From Chiua virens (Eukaryota; Basidiomycota; Agaricomycetes; Boletales; Boletaceae), in the NCBI GenBank assembly GCA_019787685.1, contig JAHNUO010000002.1, positions 310,001 through 374,000 of the forward strand: a DNA stretch of 64,000 nt, read 5' to 3'. Position 1 is the first letter of the stretch. Every line of letters begins with the position of its first letter. The notes under the pieces were generated by a model. That model saw only the letters and a list, made by a program, of their open reading frames with translations. It was not told the DNA's origin and did no database searches. Position numbers and translations under genes: made by a program. Shown piece by piece: positions 44,046 to 55,986 of this stretch.

Positions 44046-45199
44046 ATGTCACAACAAGATATCACCGATGCCACAAGGGCAATGAACAATCAAAATGAAA
44101 AAGACTTAGATCGGCTGCAAGCAGCCATATTTATTATTTCACACATGTCAGGAGCCATTGCGGCCCTACAAAATAAAACCCTATCCACGGGAAAGGTTGA
44201 AATCTTCGCCTGACCCTGGATCCTATGACGGAGAACCAGCCTGATTCGAAGAGTGGTGGGCTAAAATCAAAGGATGGATAGATGTAAACCAAAGTACTAT
44301 CACACCTGGCTCGTACACCTACCGTACTTGCCGTCTTATCTTGCCTAAAAGGAAAACGTGCTTCGCAGTTTGCCGAAACTCGCTTAGCACAAGGGACCAA
44401 CCTCACATGGGGATAACTGGTCATTGATGTAGAAGAGATGTTCTGCCAGAACAACAAGGTTGACTGGGCTCGCACAGAGCTAGAACATCTCGAACAAGGA
44501 AACATGTGGGTCGAAGACTTCCTAATTCAATGGGAAGCACTATGGCACCAAGCCAAAATAGACCCTTCACATGCCATAAGGCTCCTCGAGGCAAACACAG
44601 CACGAGGATTAATACACCAAATCTTCAGGGATAGAACAAGAATCACCCTGCAAGAACCCATGTGGAATGATCCACTCGCACCCAAATACGAGTCGGATCG
44701 CAACAAGGCCGTAACGGCATACCTTGCCTTGATAAGACAGGCAGGAAATTCTTTGGAGCAACTCCAATATGTCTGCAGAGAAAGGACCAAAAGGAAGGAC
44801 CCTAACGCGATGGACATTGGCTCCACATCACGATATGAAGTTGATGAAGATGGCTGGTTTACCGGCAAAGAAGTCAGGGCAGTTGGTCAAAAGAAGGTCA
44901 ACCCCAATAACAAGTGCTACAACTGTGGGAACACAGGGCACGTTCCAAAGGAGTGCCCAAAACCCAAAGTGCAGTGCCCTGACTGCAAGTACTACTGCCG
45001 GCAACCACAAAGCCACATGTGGGAAATCTCGAAAAGCGAGATCCACTTCACAACAAAAAGAAGCCCCTAAAGCTTCGACTTCTTCAGTCCCGGATAAGGA
45101 CCCCTTTGCGGCATCCGAGGAATGAACCCTGAAGAAGTACAAGCATATTATTATGACAAATATGAAACCGAAAAGAAGGGAAAAGGCAAGGCAAACTGA
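44046..45199 (+). pseudogene. GyA-4 gag
   Basis: MSQQDITDATRAMNNQNEKD, then KVEIFA with a 1-nt insertion, SYDGE..FEEWWAKIKGWID, then an open stretch 44438-45070: NNKVDWARTELEHLEQG, EANTARGLIHQIFRD and the knuckle CYNCGNTGHVPKEC, with CPDCKYYC after it. One more shift near 45040 leads to the C-terminal QAYYYDKYE and the stop TGA 45197-45199. Confidence 0.87.
45178..45184 (+). promoter_or_regulatory. GyA-4 -1 frameshift heptamer G GGA AAA
   Basis: Codons AAG GGA AAA GGC hold G GGA AAA. Pol, in the -1 frame, is open from here through LSKLGSHV. The gag stop follows at 45197-45199. Confidence 0.62.
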
Positions 45200-45444
45200 G
45201 TAAACTGGGATCTCACGTTCGCACTACCCTTCCAAAGTACTATGAAAACTCTGTTTCTCTAAAGTTTGATTTCCAATACTTGGAAAAACCTCCTAAGCAA
45301 GAGGATAAACTACCTAAATCACCAAAAACAACAGAAAATGAAAGCGTTGACAGCGTCTCTGCGGAGTGCAGCAGACACGATAGTTCCATGCTTAATTCTG
45401 TCCCAAAACAAATACCCGATGGGTCTTTCATTAGATCTACATTG

Positions 45445-46178
45445 TGTTACAATTTCTTTCTTTCATCGTTCTTGTACTTCTTCACTACACTCGATACCTA
45501 GGTATCTTCGTACGTTCATCCGTACGCTTCCCTTTTCACACTTGTATCTCCGCACCGGCATTACCCGAGTGCTTACGTTCTTCTATTCTCGTCATCATCC
45601 GATGGCATTGCACTTACTCATTCGATTCTCGTCATCATCCGATGGCTTCGCATTTGTCATTTCATCTTCGTCATCGTCCGTTGCCTTCGCATCGTACGAT
45701 TCCCCTTTTTGATTACTACGCACTGCTTTTGGCCTTTCGCCCTTCCGCTCTTCTGGCCTTCCCCTTTTAGTTACTTGGTCCGTGCGTAGTTCTCGTAGTA
45801 TAAATACCCCGCAGCGATACTCCTGTAGCCTCAGTCTTGATCTCCGCAATACTAGCTGAGTATCACTGCTCCACTCGGAACCTTCCTTGTGACCACTCGA
45901 CCAGGGACTTCTCTCGTCGTCCCTTGACCCAACACTCGGACTCATCGCAGTCAACACTCGACACTTGACCGTCCCGCGGGTATAGATTCCCAACCGGACA
46001 ACTCTCAGCAACGCCTGAGTTTTCACTCGTCTCTCTGGTAGCAATCCGCTGACCAGAACTCCTTGTTCGACTCTTCAGCGCACCACGTATCAAGTGGTGG
46101 TTGTTCGAGTTATCACAGCCACTTGATTACTTGGCGCTTTTGCGGCTACGTTAGGTCCTACCCGGAACTATCGTAACA
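45445..46178 (+). repeat. Solo LTR of GyC
   Basis: 734 bp, TGTTACAATTTC ... ACTATCGTAACA, flanked by CATTG on both sides (45440-45444, 46179-46183). It matches the GyC LTRs in reverse. TATAAATA at 45799-45806, R-start box AGTCTTGATCT at 45833-45843. Intact duplication with one LTR indicates LTR-LTR recombination that removed a full GyC. Confidence 0.95.
45585..45703. repeat. Three imperfect 40-bp tandem repeats in the GyC LTR
   Basis: Units starting ATTCTCGTCATCATCCGATG recur at 45585, 45625 and (diverged, ATCTTCGTCATCGTCCGTTG) 45664. The same repeats are in both LTRs of the full GyC, in the U3 side upstream of the TATA box, where enhancer-like repeats are common. Confidence 0.7.
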
Positions 46179-49100
46179 CATTGGTAGAAAAAGAAATAGT
46201 ATTACCAATTTTGGTATCCCCAGTAACCCAAATTGGTTATGTTGGAGCAAAAGCGCTTTTAGATAGTGGAGCTAATGCGATCTTCATACACGAGGATTAC
46301 ATCGCAAAACATAAACTTCCCACACATGCACTGCCTCATGCCATTCAAGTCTTCAACGTTGACAGAACCAAAAATCAAGCGGGTTCTATTACTCACGCCA
46401 CACAGATCCTGATCGATTACAAAGGTCACAGGGAAATAGTGGATGCCGAAATTACCAACCTTGGAAAGAACGACCTTATCCTCAGATATACATGGTTAAA
46501 GCACCACAATCCCCATATAGACTGGAGCACAGGATCAGTTGTAATGCGGAGATGCCCGGAATCATGTCACTCTCAAGAAGAAGAAGATTTCTTGGACTCC
46601 ATAATTGCAGAAGAACTTAAATATGCAAACTCTATTGCAGAATCTCGTATTTTTACCGCAAACATGGAAACTCCACCTTCTCCTCCTAAGGAACGCACTC
46701 TTGAAGAGATGGTCCCACGAGAATATATGAAATATGCCAAAGTGTTTGGAAAACAATGGAGTCCGAAAGAATACCATTACGTAAACCATGGGATCACAGC
46801 ATTGACCTAAAAGAGTCTTTCATCCCTAAAAAGGGTCGCTTAATACCCCTCTCTGTCACAGAACAAGAGGAGGTTTCCGCATTCATTGATGACCAACTAA
46901 AGAAAGGATACATCAGACCCTCTAAGTCCGAACAGACATCTCCGGTCTTCTTCATTCCCAAGAAAGATGGAAAGAAACAGTATGGTCCAGGACTACCGAT
47001 ACCTAAACGAACACACAAGTAAAAATAACTATCCCTTGCCGCTCATTTCGCAGCTTGTGGACAAATTAAAAGACGCTAAATTATTTACAAAAATGGATCT
47101 CCGATGGGGATACAATAACGTATGCATCAAAGAAGGCGACGAATGGAAAGCAGCATTTGTCTGCCACCAAGGGTCTTTCGAACCCATCGTCATGTACTTC
47201 GGATTATGCAATTCCCCAGCAACGTTTCAAACTATGATGAACGAAATCTTTGCCGATATGAATGGCATCGTCGTCGTCTACATCAATGACCTTATGATAT
47301 TCACTAACACCGATGATTATGAAACTCATGACAAAATCGTACTTGAAGTGCTTAAGCACCTCCAAGAAAACGATCTTTACGTAAAACCAGAAAAATGCTT
47401 CTTTTGCATAAAAGAAGTGGACTTCCTTGGAATGATCGTGGGAACTGATGGAATAAAAATGGATAATGAGAAAACCAAAGCAGTCGCTGAATGGCCTACT
47501 CCCACATCAGTCAAACACATCAGAAGTTTCCTCTGACTTGCCAACTTCTATTGCAGATTCATTAAAGATTATGGAAAAATAGCACGACCTTTACATGACC
47601 TTACTAAAAAGGATCAAAAATTTGAATAGACCTTCGCTTGTGACGAAGCATTCACTATGCTTAAAAAGGCTTTTACGACAGCCCCTATCCTTGCTTATCT
47701 GGATCAGAATTCCAAATATCGCTTAGAATGCGATTCATCGGATTTCGCAATGGGAGCAGTCTTATCTTTAGAAAAGGAAGGACTTTGGCACCCTGTCGCT
47801 TATAATAGCCATTCTATGACACCAGAAGAACGGAATTACCCGATTGCTGACAAAGAAATGCTCTCAGTTATCCGCTCTTTAGAACTATGGCGCCACTACC
47901 TAGAAGGTGCAAAATATGAATTTGAAATATGGAATGACCACCAGAACCTTATGTGGTTTATGACACGCCAAGATCTTAACCGAAGACAAGCAAGATGGGC
48001 ACAATATCTCTCACACTTTAACTTCACTTGGCACCACAAGGCTGGAGTCACTATGGGAAAAGCAGATGCTTTAAGCAGGAGGGAGGACCACATGATTGGA
48101 ATTGAAGATGATAACAAAGGAATCCTTCTCATGGATCCATCCAAGATCAGATCAGCCGTCACTCTCCTCTATAATGGCGATCAATTTCTATCAGATATAC
48201 AACATGAAACTATGCAATTATCACCTAATGCCATGAAACATCTCCTATCTATTGGATATACAGTCAAGGACGCCTTCCTTAGAAAGGGGGGTAGAATCTT
48301 CATTCCGGATGCTTTACACACCAAATCCATAACTATGTTCCATGACACACCTGAAGCCGGACATCTTGGTCATGACAAAACTTTAGAACTTCTCTCACGA
48401 ACCTACATTTGGCCTCGTATGAACAAAGAAGTCAAAAATTATGTCTCACATTGTGAAAGATGCGCTCGATTCAAGGGTTCAAACCAGAAAACAGCAGGAC
48501 TCCTACAACCCTTAGAAACACCGTCATTACCATGGGAAGATATCTCAGCAGATTTCATCACAGATCTCCCACTTTCACACTCCTATGATTCCATTCTCAC
48601 GGTTGTGGATCACTTCTCTAAAGAAGTTGAATTTATCTCATGCCACAAAATGTGTACATCTATGGATCTCGCTAAACTATATCTCTCACATATATGGAAA
48701 CAACATGGCCTCCCCAAAACCATCATATTGGATAGAGGACCACAATTCGCTTCCCAACTTATGAAAGATATATGCTCAGGGTTAAAAATAACACCCAAAT
48801 TAAGTACCACACATCATTCACAAACAGACGGACAATCAGAACGAATGAACCGAGAAGTGCAACAGTATCTTCGCATGTTCTGTGCTGAGAAGGATAATAC
48901 ATGGGCCAATTGGCTCCCTCTCGCACAATTCTCATACAACAGCAAGAAACACACTGCCACTAAATTCTCACCATTCGAAATCACACATTCCTATGTCCCT
49001 AGGATGGGAATTATGCCACAATCCATGAAAAACCCGGCTGCTCAGAACTACATCACGGACTTTTCCGAAGTTCTAGAACAAACCAAATCTAATATAGATA

Positions 49101-49395
49101 AAGCCGCGGAACATATGAAAAACGTTGCAGATAAATTGAGATCAGAACCTCCCACTTACTCTGTCGGAGATAAGGTCTGGCTCTCTACCACAAACCTAAA
49201 AATAAAGCAACACCCCAAATTCACAGACAAGTGGATTGGACCCTATGACATAATATCCATGCATGGTCCGAATGCTATTAAGCTTCGACTCCCACACTCT
49301 ATGCAAATACATCCAGTCATAAACATTTCTCAAGTCAAACCTTATAAGGAACATCTCCCAGAACAGCTGGTTTACAAACCGCGACCTATCGTAAT

Positions 49396-50128
49396 TGTTA
49401 CGATAGTTCCGGGTTGGACCTAACGTAGCCGCAAAAGCGCCAAGTAGTCAAGTGGCTGCGATAACTCGAACAACCACCACTTGATACGTGGTGCGCTGAA
49501 GAGTCGAACAAGGAGTTCTGGTCAGCGGATTGCTACCAGAGAGACGAGTGAAGACTCAGGCGTTGCTGAGAGTTGTCCGGTTGGGAATCTATACCCGAGG
49601 GACGGTCAAGTGTCGAGTGTTGACTACGATGAGTCCGAGTGTTGGGTCAAGGGACAACGAGAGAAGTCCCTGGTCGAGTGGTCACAAGGAAGGTTCCGAG
49701 TGGAGCAGTGATACTCAGCTAGTATTGCGGAGATCAAGACTAAGGCTACAGGAGTATCGCTGCGGGGTATTTATACTACGAGAACTACGCACGGACCAAG
49801 TAACTAAAAGGGGAAGGCCAGAAGAGTGGAAGGGCGAAAGGCCAAAAGGAGTGCATAGTAATCAAAAAGGGAATCGTACGATGCGAAGGCAACGGACGAT
49901 GACGAAGATGAAATGACAAATGCGAAGCCATCGGATGATGATGAGAATCGAATGAGTAAGTGCGATGCCATCGGATGATGACGAGAATAGAAGAACGTAA
50001 GCACTCGGGTAATGCCGGTGCGGAGATACAAGTGTGAAAAGGGAAGCGTACGGATGAACGTACGAAGATACCTAGGTATCGAGTGTAGTGAAGAAGTACA
50101 AGAACGATGAAAGAAAGAAATTGTAACA
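49396..50128 (-). repeat. GyC 3' LTR
   Basis: Minus strand TGTTACAATTTC ... CGTAACA. Preceded (minus strand) by the polypurine tract CCGGGGGTAA at 50129-50138. Differs from the 5' LTR at three sites near 49827, 49962 and 50006. Confidence 0.96.
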
Positions 50129-50260
50129 TTACCCCCGGAGTACGATCAAAGCACCAAGCGAAGATCATCTCTAGAAATCGAACGCATCACGGACAGGACT
50201 GCCGGTGATATTGGCGTACCCCTCGTCGTCGATGGGGTCATCACATGGGGAGACCGAGCG

Positions 50261-53200
50261 TCAATCAGGAGACGCGGAACGTTGTCGCGCATGGCGGCGG
50301 GCTCGTTGAGGTGGGGGTACAGGGAGTACGGAGCGGCGGTTGTGGCGCGACGAAGAAGACGAGTTCGTCGAAGAGGACGACGTGGAGGGGATGGCAGGGG
50401 GAGGCGAGCGTCGGGTCCAAGTGTTTCCGGCGGCCACGGGAGTAAGCCGGTTGGCAAGGGGGATGCGAGCGCGTACCCGAGGAGGTCGTCCAGGGCAGCG
50501 GGATTGGATATGTCCAGGGGCCCAGGTAAGACAGATGGGGCACTGGTACATGGGGCATTCAACCCGGATGTGGCCGAGTTTCCTGCATTCGAAGCAGGCC
50601 TCGTGGAAGCGAGGGTGATCGTCGGGGAGGGATATCTGACCGGTCCGAAACATCAGTTCGGCCTCGGCGCGGTTGCAGGCGAGCATCTCCTCTTCTGTGA
50701 AGGGAGCGGAGGACGCAGACGGGGTAGAAGAGGGGCGAGATGGGGGAGCCATATGGCGGGCGAGATCCGCTTGGTAGCGGTGGAGATCTTCCAAAAATTC
50801 ACCCATCTGCATTTGATGGAGGGTATGCTCGATGTAGGCGCGAATCCGGTCGTGGATCTGCCCGGTAACCGCAGAGAGGAGGTGGGAATGACGATCTCGA
50901 CCAAGTAGGTCGGACTGGACGAAGGTGAGGCGCTCGCACTGGAGGTAGGCGAGGTAGAGGGCATTGAGGGGCGAGTTCAAGTCAAGGTGATGCTCGATGG
51001 GGAAGGCCATCGCGGGGTCTAGGATAAGTTCGCGCATGCGACGAAAGTACTCTGGGGAGGAGGAGGAGGAACGGATAGTATGTGAATGGTAAGGCAGGTC
51101 TACTGCCTGGAGAGGAGAACGAACGCGACTAGGGCGCTCAGAAGGAACAGGCCATTGAGAAGGAGCTCCCCATCCTGCGGAGGCAACTGCTGAAATAGCA
51201 GGAGAAGGGGGTCGGGTGGACTCTGTGAGGGAGGATTCGGTGGAGAGGGTGGTTGCATCGGAGGCGGGGGTCGCCGGTGGGGGAAGAGGTAGGTGAGGGA
51301 TAGACGCGGTGGGGGTGAAGACAGGGACCGAGTGGATAATTTCGTTTTCGAAGTCGGGGGTCGAGCAGGAGCGGTAGGTCATTATCGCTTTAACGGAGAC
51401 TGGTGGAGGTGGTCGAAGTGGGGAGCGAGGTGGTCGTGGTGGTGGACTGGAGGGGAAGTCCTTCGGATGGGTCCGCTTATAAGCGTCGACCGTTTCCTTG
51501 GCGTTCCCTAAGTTGGACTTGGGTTCCCAAGAGTCATCGGCGGCGGAATATCCTTTCCATCGGATCAGGAACTTGCGGTTGAGCGGGTTCCGCGTGTGGC
51601 GTAAGATCCGTTCAATTTCATATTCCTCTTCTCCAGCGATAAGGTCAGGTGGTGGTTTCGGGAAGTTCGCGCCATAGGTTTCTGTTTCGCGATAGGGCGA
51701 TAACAGAGAAGCGTGGAAGACTGGATGGATCTTCCAGGTCTTAGGGAGGCGGAGTCGGTAGGTGAGCGGAGAAAGGACCTCCGTGATGGAGAAGGGTCCT
51801 TCTCGGCGAGATGCGAGTTTTGGGGAGATGAGCTCCCGTTTCAGGTTTCGGGCTTCGAGCCAAACTTGGTCTCCTTTAGCAAACGGTTTGAATTTGCGGA
51901 AGGATCGGGCTTTCATGGCTTGGCGGGCGAGTTCGTGTGCCGTGAGGGCTTCGTCTCGGGCTGCAGATAAGACGTCAAGGCGTTCCTTGACGGCGGGGAG
52001 ATTGGTATCGGCGATGATCGTGGGTAGGGGATGGGGTTCGTATCCCATCATCAAGAAGAACGGCGACTTGCCGGTGATGGAGTGAGGGCGGTGGTTGTGC
52101 GCGAATTCGGCCATAGGGAGTAGATCGGCCCATTTCTCCGGGTTGTTTTGGCAATACATGTGGAGATAGGTTTCTACTTCTTGGTTGACTCGCTCTGTCT
52201 CACCATCGGATTGGGGATGGTACGCGGTGGACAGGGAAAGGCGGTATCCGATAAGCCGGGAGAGTTCTTTTGCGAAAGCAGAAGCAAACTGCGGGCCACG
52301 GTCGGAGATGATCTTGTCATAGAGGCCGAATCGGGTGTAGACTTTGTGGAAAAAGAGGCAGGCAATACCTGCGGAGTCGGCGGTTTTCACTGTGGGGCAA
52401 AGAATCACCCCCTTTGTAAGGCCGTGGTCGACCACGACCATGACAGAATCGTAGCCCTCCGCCGATGTGGGTAAATCCGTGATGAGATCCACGGACACGT
52501 TCTGGAAGGGGCAGGAGCACGCGGAGGGAATTGGGGACAAAGGAGGGGTGGTCGGGTGGGTGTTGACCTTGTGTTGCTGGCAAGCAGCGCAACCGGAGAC
52601 GTAAGAGCGGACGAAGGATGCAAGACCCGGCCACCAGAATTCTGCAGCGACGAGTTGGCGAGTTTTTAAGTAGCCGGGGTGTCCGGCGGAGTGAGAATCA
52701 TGGTGTCGGGCGACAATTTGTTGTCGGAGTTCGAGGTTCGGAGGAACATAGACGCGACCCTGGTAAGTCAGGACGCCGGCGTCGTATTTCCAATCTGAGA
52801 GGCGGGCACGGAAGGATGAGGGGAGACCACCGTCGAGGGCGTTGAGGGTGTCCAAGACCAACGGGTCGTTGGCGGACGACTTGGCAATCAAAGACTGCAG
52901 GTCCAAGGTTACAAGGTTGACGAATACGTCATCCGGGAGGAGTGTGACGTTTTCGTTGTCGCAGTCGGAGGTGATATGATCCGGTCGGCGTGAGAGTGCG
53001 TCCGGACCGTCGAGGAGTCTCCCGGGGACATGGGAAAAGGTAAGGTCGAAGTCGGCGAGGTCAAGGAGCCAACGAGCTTGTCGGCGGTTCAAGTTTTGGG
53101 GTTGACGGAAGTATGTCAAGTTCTTGTGGTCGGAGAAGACCGTGACAGGGTGTGCGCTTCCACGGAGGTGGTGGCGCCAAGCCTTGAGGGATCGGATGAC

Positions 53201-55083
53201 CGCGAGGAGCTCACGATCATAGATGTCGTAGTTTCTCTCCGCCGCGTTGAACGACTGAGAGAGGTAAGAACAAGGTTTCCAGTCGCCGTTTGTGTCGGTC
53301 TGGAGGAGGACACCGCCGGTTGCGTACTTTGAAGCGTCTGTGGCGATGGCGAAGGGTCGAGACGTGTCAGGAAACCGGAGTACCGGATCCGTAGTAAAGG
53401 CCTTTTTAAGGCGTTCGAAGGCATCGACCTGGGGGGGTCCCCAAGTCCAAGGAGCATCTTTCTTGGTGAGATCGACGAGGGGGCGAGCGATGGTCGAGTA
53501 GTTGGGGATGAACCGACGGTAGAAGTTGGCGAAGCCCATGAACGATCGGACGTCCTTGAGCTTGGTGGGGGTAGGCCAGTCGGCAATACCGGCTACCTTG
53601 ACTGGGTCCATGGCAAGTTCACCTGGTCGGGCGATCATGCCAAGATATTCTACTTCGGTGGTGGCGAAGTGGCATTTTTCGAGTTTCAAGTGAAGGTCGA
53701 GTTCCTTCATGCGGGCGAGAACGCGTTTGGTGCGCTCCGTGTGGGTGGCCTCGTCTTCCGAGAAGATGAGGAGATCGTCCATGTAAATGACGAGCCATCC
53801 TTCGGCGATCATGTCGTGGAAAGAGTCGTTCATGAAACGTTGGAACGTCACTGGAGAGTTGGTCAGTCCAAAGAACATGACCGTGGGTTCGAAGAGGCCG
53901 CGGTGGGTGATAAAGGCGGCTTTCCATTGATGTCCGTCCTTGATACGAACGTTGTTGTAACCCCATCGGACGTCGAACTTGGTGAACAGTTTGGCGTCTT
54001 TCAGCTTGTCGACAAGGTCGGAGATAAGAGGAAGGGGGTAGGCGTCGCGAACGGTGTGTTCGTTGACATAGCGGTAGTCTTGGCAAGGATGGAGTTTGCC
54101 ATCCTTCTTTTTGACGAAGAAGAAGGGGGACGCTTGGGGGGAGTTGGAAGGGCGGATCTTGCCATTGGCAAGGTGTTCGTCGATGAAGTCGTCGGTGGCC
54201 TTGCGCTCGTCTGGGGACAAGGGGTAGACCTTTCCGACCTTGGGTACGAAGGTGTCTTTCAGATGGATTTCGTGGTCACAGGATCTCGAGGGAGGCATCT
54301 GATTGAAGGGTTCCTTCGCGAATACGGATTCGAATTCCGAGTATTCCGAAGGGAGGGTGATCTTGGGTTTCTTCGCTGCGGCTGCAAGGGCGGTAGCGTT
54401 GGTGAGCTTCTCGGGTTGAGTGGTTCGAACGAAGCGCTGTCCAGCACGCATTACGCAGTTGACAGAGTGTTGCACGGATTGGGTCGTGAAACGATGCCCA
54501 GTTTCGGTGCCGAGGTAGTCGTAGAGTTTGCCGTCCCAGATGGGATCGACATCGAGGTGGCGAACGGGACGGATAGGTGGTGGGTGAGCGAGTCTGGCGG
54601 AGTGTTTGGGTTCGTCTGTGGTGATGGGGGGTAGGTCGGGTTCTGGGGTGGATACGGTGATGGTCTTAGCTACCCAATCGATGATCGGATTGGTTGCTTT
54701 AAGCCAGGGGAGGCCGAGGATGACGTTTTCAGAACCACAGTGGATGACGTGGAATTTGATGCGTTGGAGCACTCCGCCAAGAGCGATCCGGAGGGTGGTG
54801 GTGAATTTTATGTCGCCGTTCTTGTTCATGGTGGAATCTACGTTCCTAACCGGGATTGGTTTCGGAAGGCGATCCTTCGGGAATTTGTGTTTCTGGATGA
54901 AGTTCCAGTCGATGCAATTGATCCCGGCCCCAGAGTCAATGAGGGCGCGGGTGTCGACGTCTTGAGAAGTAGCCGTAACGTTCAATCTAACAGGGATTTG
55001 CATAGATTGGGACGAAAGCTCAGCTACAAGTACATGGGTACGTGAATGGGAAGATACCGGCGTCGAATCGGTCTTCCTCCTTA
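50261..55083 (-). CDS. GyC Pol with zinc-knuckle C-terminal extension
   Basis: The pol frame is open from the gag stop region (55083) to TGA near 50261; the first Met is 55003. Order: protease (ALIDSGAGINCIDW, about residue 20), RT (CQDYRYVNEHT, FFGLTNSPVTFQ, VIYMDDLLIF), RNase H (ATDASKYATGGVL, DRELLAVIRSLKAW, SDHKNL), integrase (HHCC with CAACQQHK; VDLITDLP, SDRGPQFAS, GETERVNQ), KGDQVWLEARNL, and chromodomain (FLIRWKGYSAADDSWEP, near residue 1150). About 400 more residues follow: Pro-rich linker, helical block, CFECRKLGHIRVEC (CCHC), a CPIC...GHIQSRC variant and an Arg/Ser-rich basic tail. Catalytic residues are all present. Confidence 0.95.
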
Positions 55084-55986
55084 AAAACCCGTGACCGGAG
55101 TGGTCACCTTGTTGACGCTCATGGCGTCCTCGTCGTCTTCTTCTACTTCAACTAGGGCAGGGATAGGTTCAGGTTTTGGGGCAGTTTTCCTGACCTTCTT
55201 GGAAGAGGACGACGGCGGGTTTTTGTTCGAGAATGCCGTGCAGGCGGACGTCTGGTGTCCGGGTTTGCGACAGCGGAAGCAAAGTTTTTGTTCGAAGCAT
55301 CGCTTTCGCTCAGCTTCGGTCATCTTTGGGACATAGATGGCGTCTACGTCCATAGCATCGGGGTCTCGCTCCTTCTTGCGAGGGGTCTGGTCGTGGTAGA
55401 CGACAGCAGCGGCGGGTTTCTTGTTTCGACGGGCAATTTCGTCGGCGCGTTCCCATTGGGTTTTGAAATGGATGGCTTGGGTATACCACTTATCGATCGT
55501 GGTAGGGACCGTATCCATCCCTTGGATGCGCCTCATGAGGGAAGGTGGGAGCCCGGCGGCGAAGAAGTTGATAAGGACGGAGTCAGAGCCGGCGAGCCCT
55601 GCGGTGACGACCTTGTTGCGGAAGGAGGAGATATACGAGGGGACGTCCTCGTTCTTGGTGGAGCGGGTAGTGGATAACCAGGCGATGGCGTCGCCTTTGG
55701 TGTCGTGGTGTTCGAAGTCCTTTCGGAACTCCGTCTGCCAGTCGGTCCAGGTCCCAAAAGATCTAGCGGTGATGGACTTGGCGCGGAACGTGTCGGCCCA
55801 AGTCAGAGCAGATCCTTCGGTCATGAAGGAGAGGGCGAAAGCCACTCGTTTGTTTTCGGTGTTGTACACATCCTCGTTGACGAAGAGGTAGGTGGCGACG
55901 TCGTTGAGCCAGGGTATGGCGCGGTCGTAGGAGCCATTGAAGGCGGCGGGTTTTCCGAGACGAAGTTCAACAGCCTTGTTGGACAT
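55081..55986 (-). CDS. GyC Gag
   Basis: 301 residues from ATG 55984-55986. The helical gag core (FNGSYDRAIPWLNDVATYL, GSALTWADTFRAKS, FRKDFEHHDTKGDA) is followed by KTQWERADEIARR, a Lys-rich hinge, the CCHC knuckle CFRCRKPGHQTSAC and an acidic tail ending TGF-stop. The same frame is open upstream for about 100 codons to a TGA near 56288 but has no ATG; that part is acidic and Pro-rich like the start of GyI gag, so initiation at a near-cognate codon is possible. Pol follows in the -1 frame. Confidence 0.93.
   Translation of the reverse strand: MSNKAVELRLGKPAAFNGSYDRAIPWLNDVATYLFVNEDVYNTENKRVAFALSFMTEGSALTWADTFRAKSITARSFGTWTDWQTEFRKDFEHHDTKGDAIAWLSTTRSTKNEDVPSYISSFRNKVVTAGLAGSDSVLINFFAAGLPPSLMRRIQGMDTVPTTIDKWYTQAIHFKTQWERADEIARRNKKPAAAVVYHDQTPRKKERDPDAMDVDAIYVPKMTEAERKRCFEQKLCFRCRKPGHQTSACTAFSNKNPPSSSSKKVRKTAPKPEPIPALVEVEEDDEDAMSVNKVTTPVTGF
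55084..55090 (-). promoter_or_regulatory. GyC -1 frameshift heptamer G GGU UUU
   Basis: Gag codons ACG GGT TTT TAA give G GGT TTT directly before the stop; slipping back reads GGG TTT TTA AGG into the open pol frame. Canonical X XXY YYZ form. Confidence 0.78.

Larger units (their letters stand above)
45200..49395 (+). pseudogene. GyA-4 pol, main part
   Basis: Linker (PKYYENSVSLKFDF, DGSFIRST), cut by a solo LTR at 45445-46178. Protease ALLDSGANAIFIHEDY. RT 46756-47536 with one frameshift near 46975; the active site reads YIND instead of YIDD (ATCAATGAC), which should abolish activity. Stops near 47535 and 47626. From 47657 a 588-codon frame covers RNase H (DSSDF, DKEMLSV, DHQNL), integrase (CERCARF, DFITDLP, DRGPQFAS, GQSERMN) and the VGDKVWL domain. 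GyC enters at 49396 after LVYKPRPIV; the chromodomain resumes at 57133. Confidence 0.92.

Noticed and set aside
45444..45770. Hydrophobic frame in the GyC LTR (also 49785-50168, reverse)
   Set aside because: Created by the T-rich U3 repeats; present only because the LTR is duplicated.
53669..54634. Plus-strand 321-codon frame
   Set aside because: It lies wholly antisense to GyC protease/RT, has no recognisable motif, and results from the high GC content and codon use of the pol strand.
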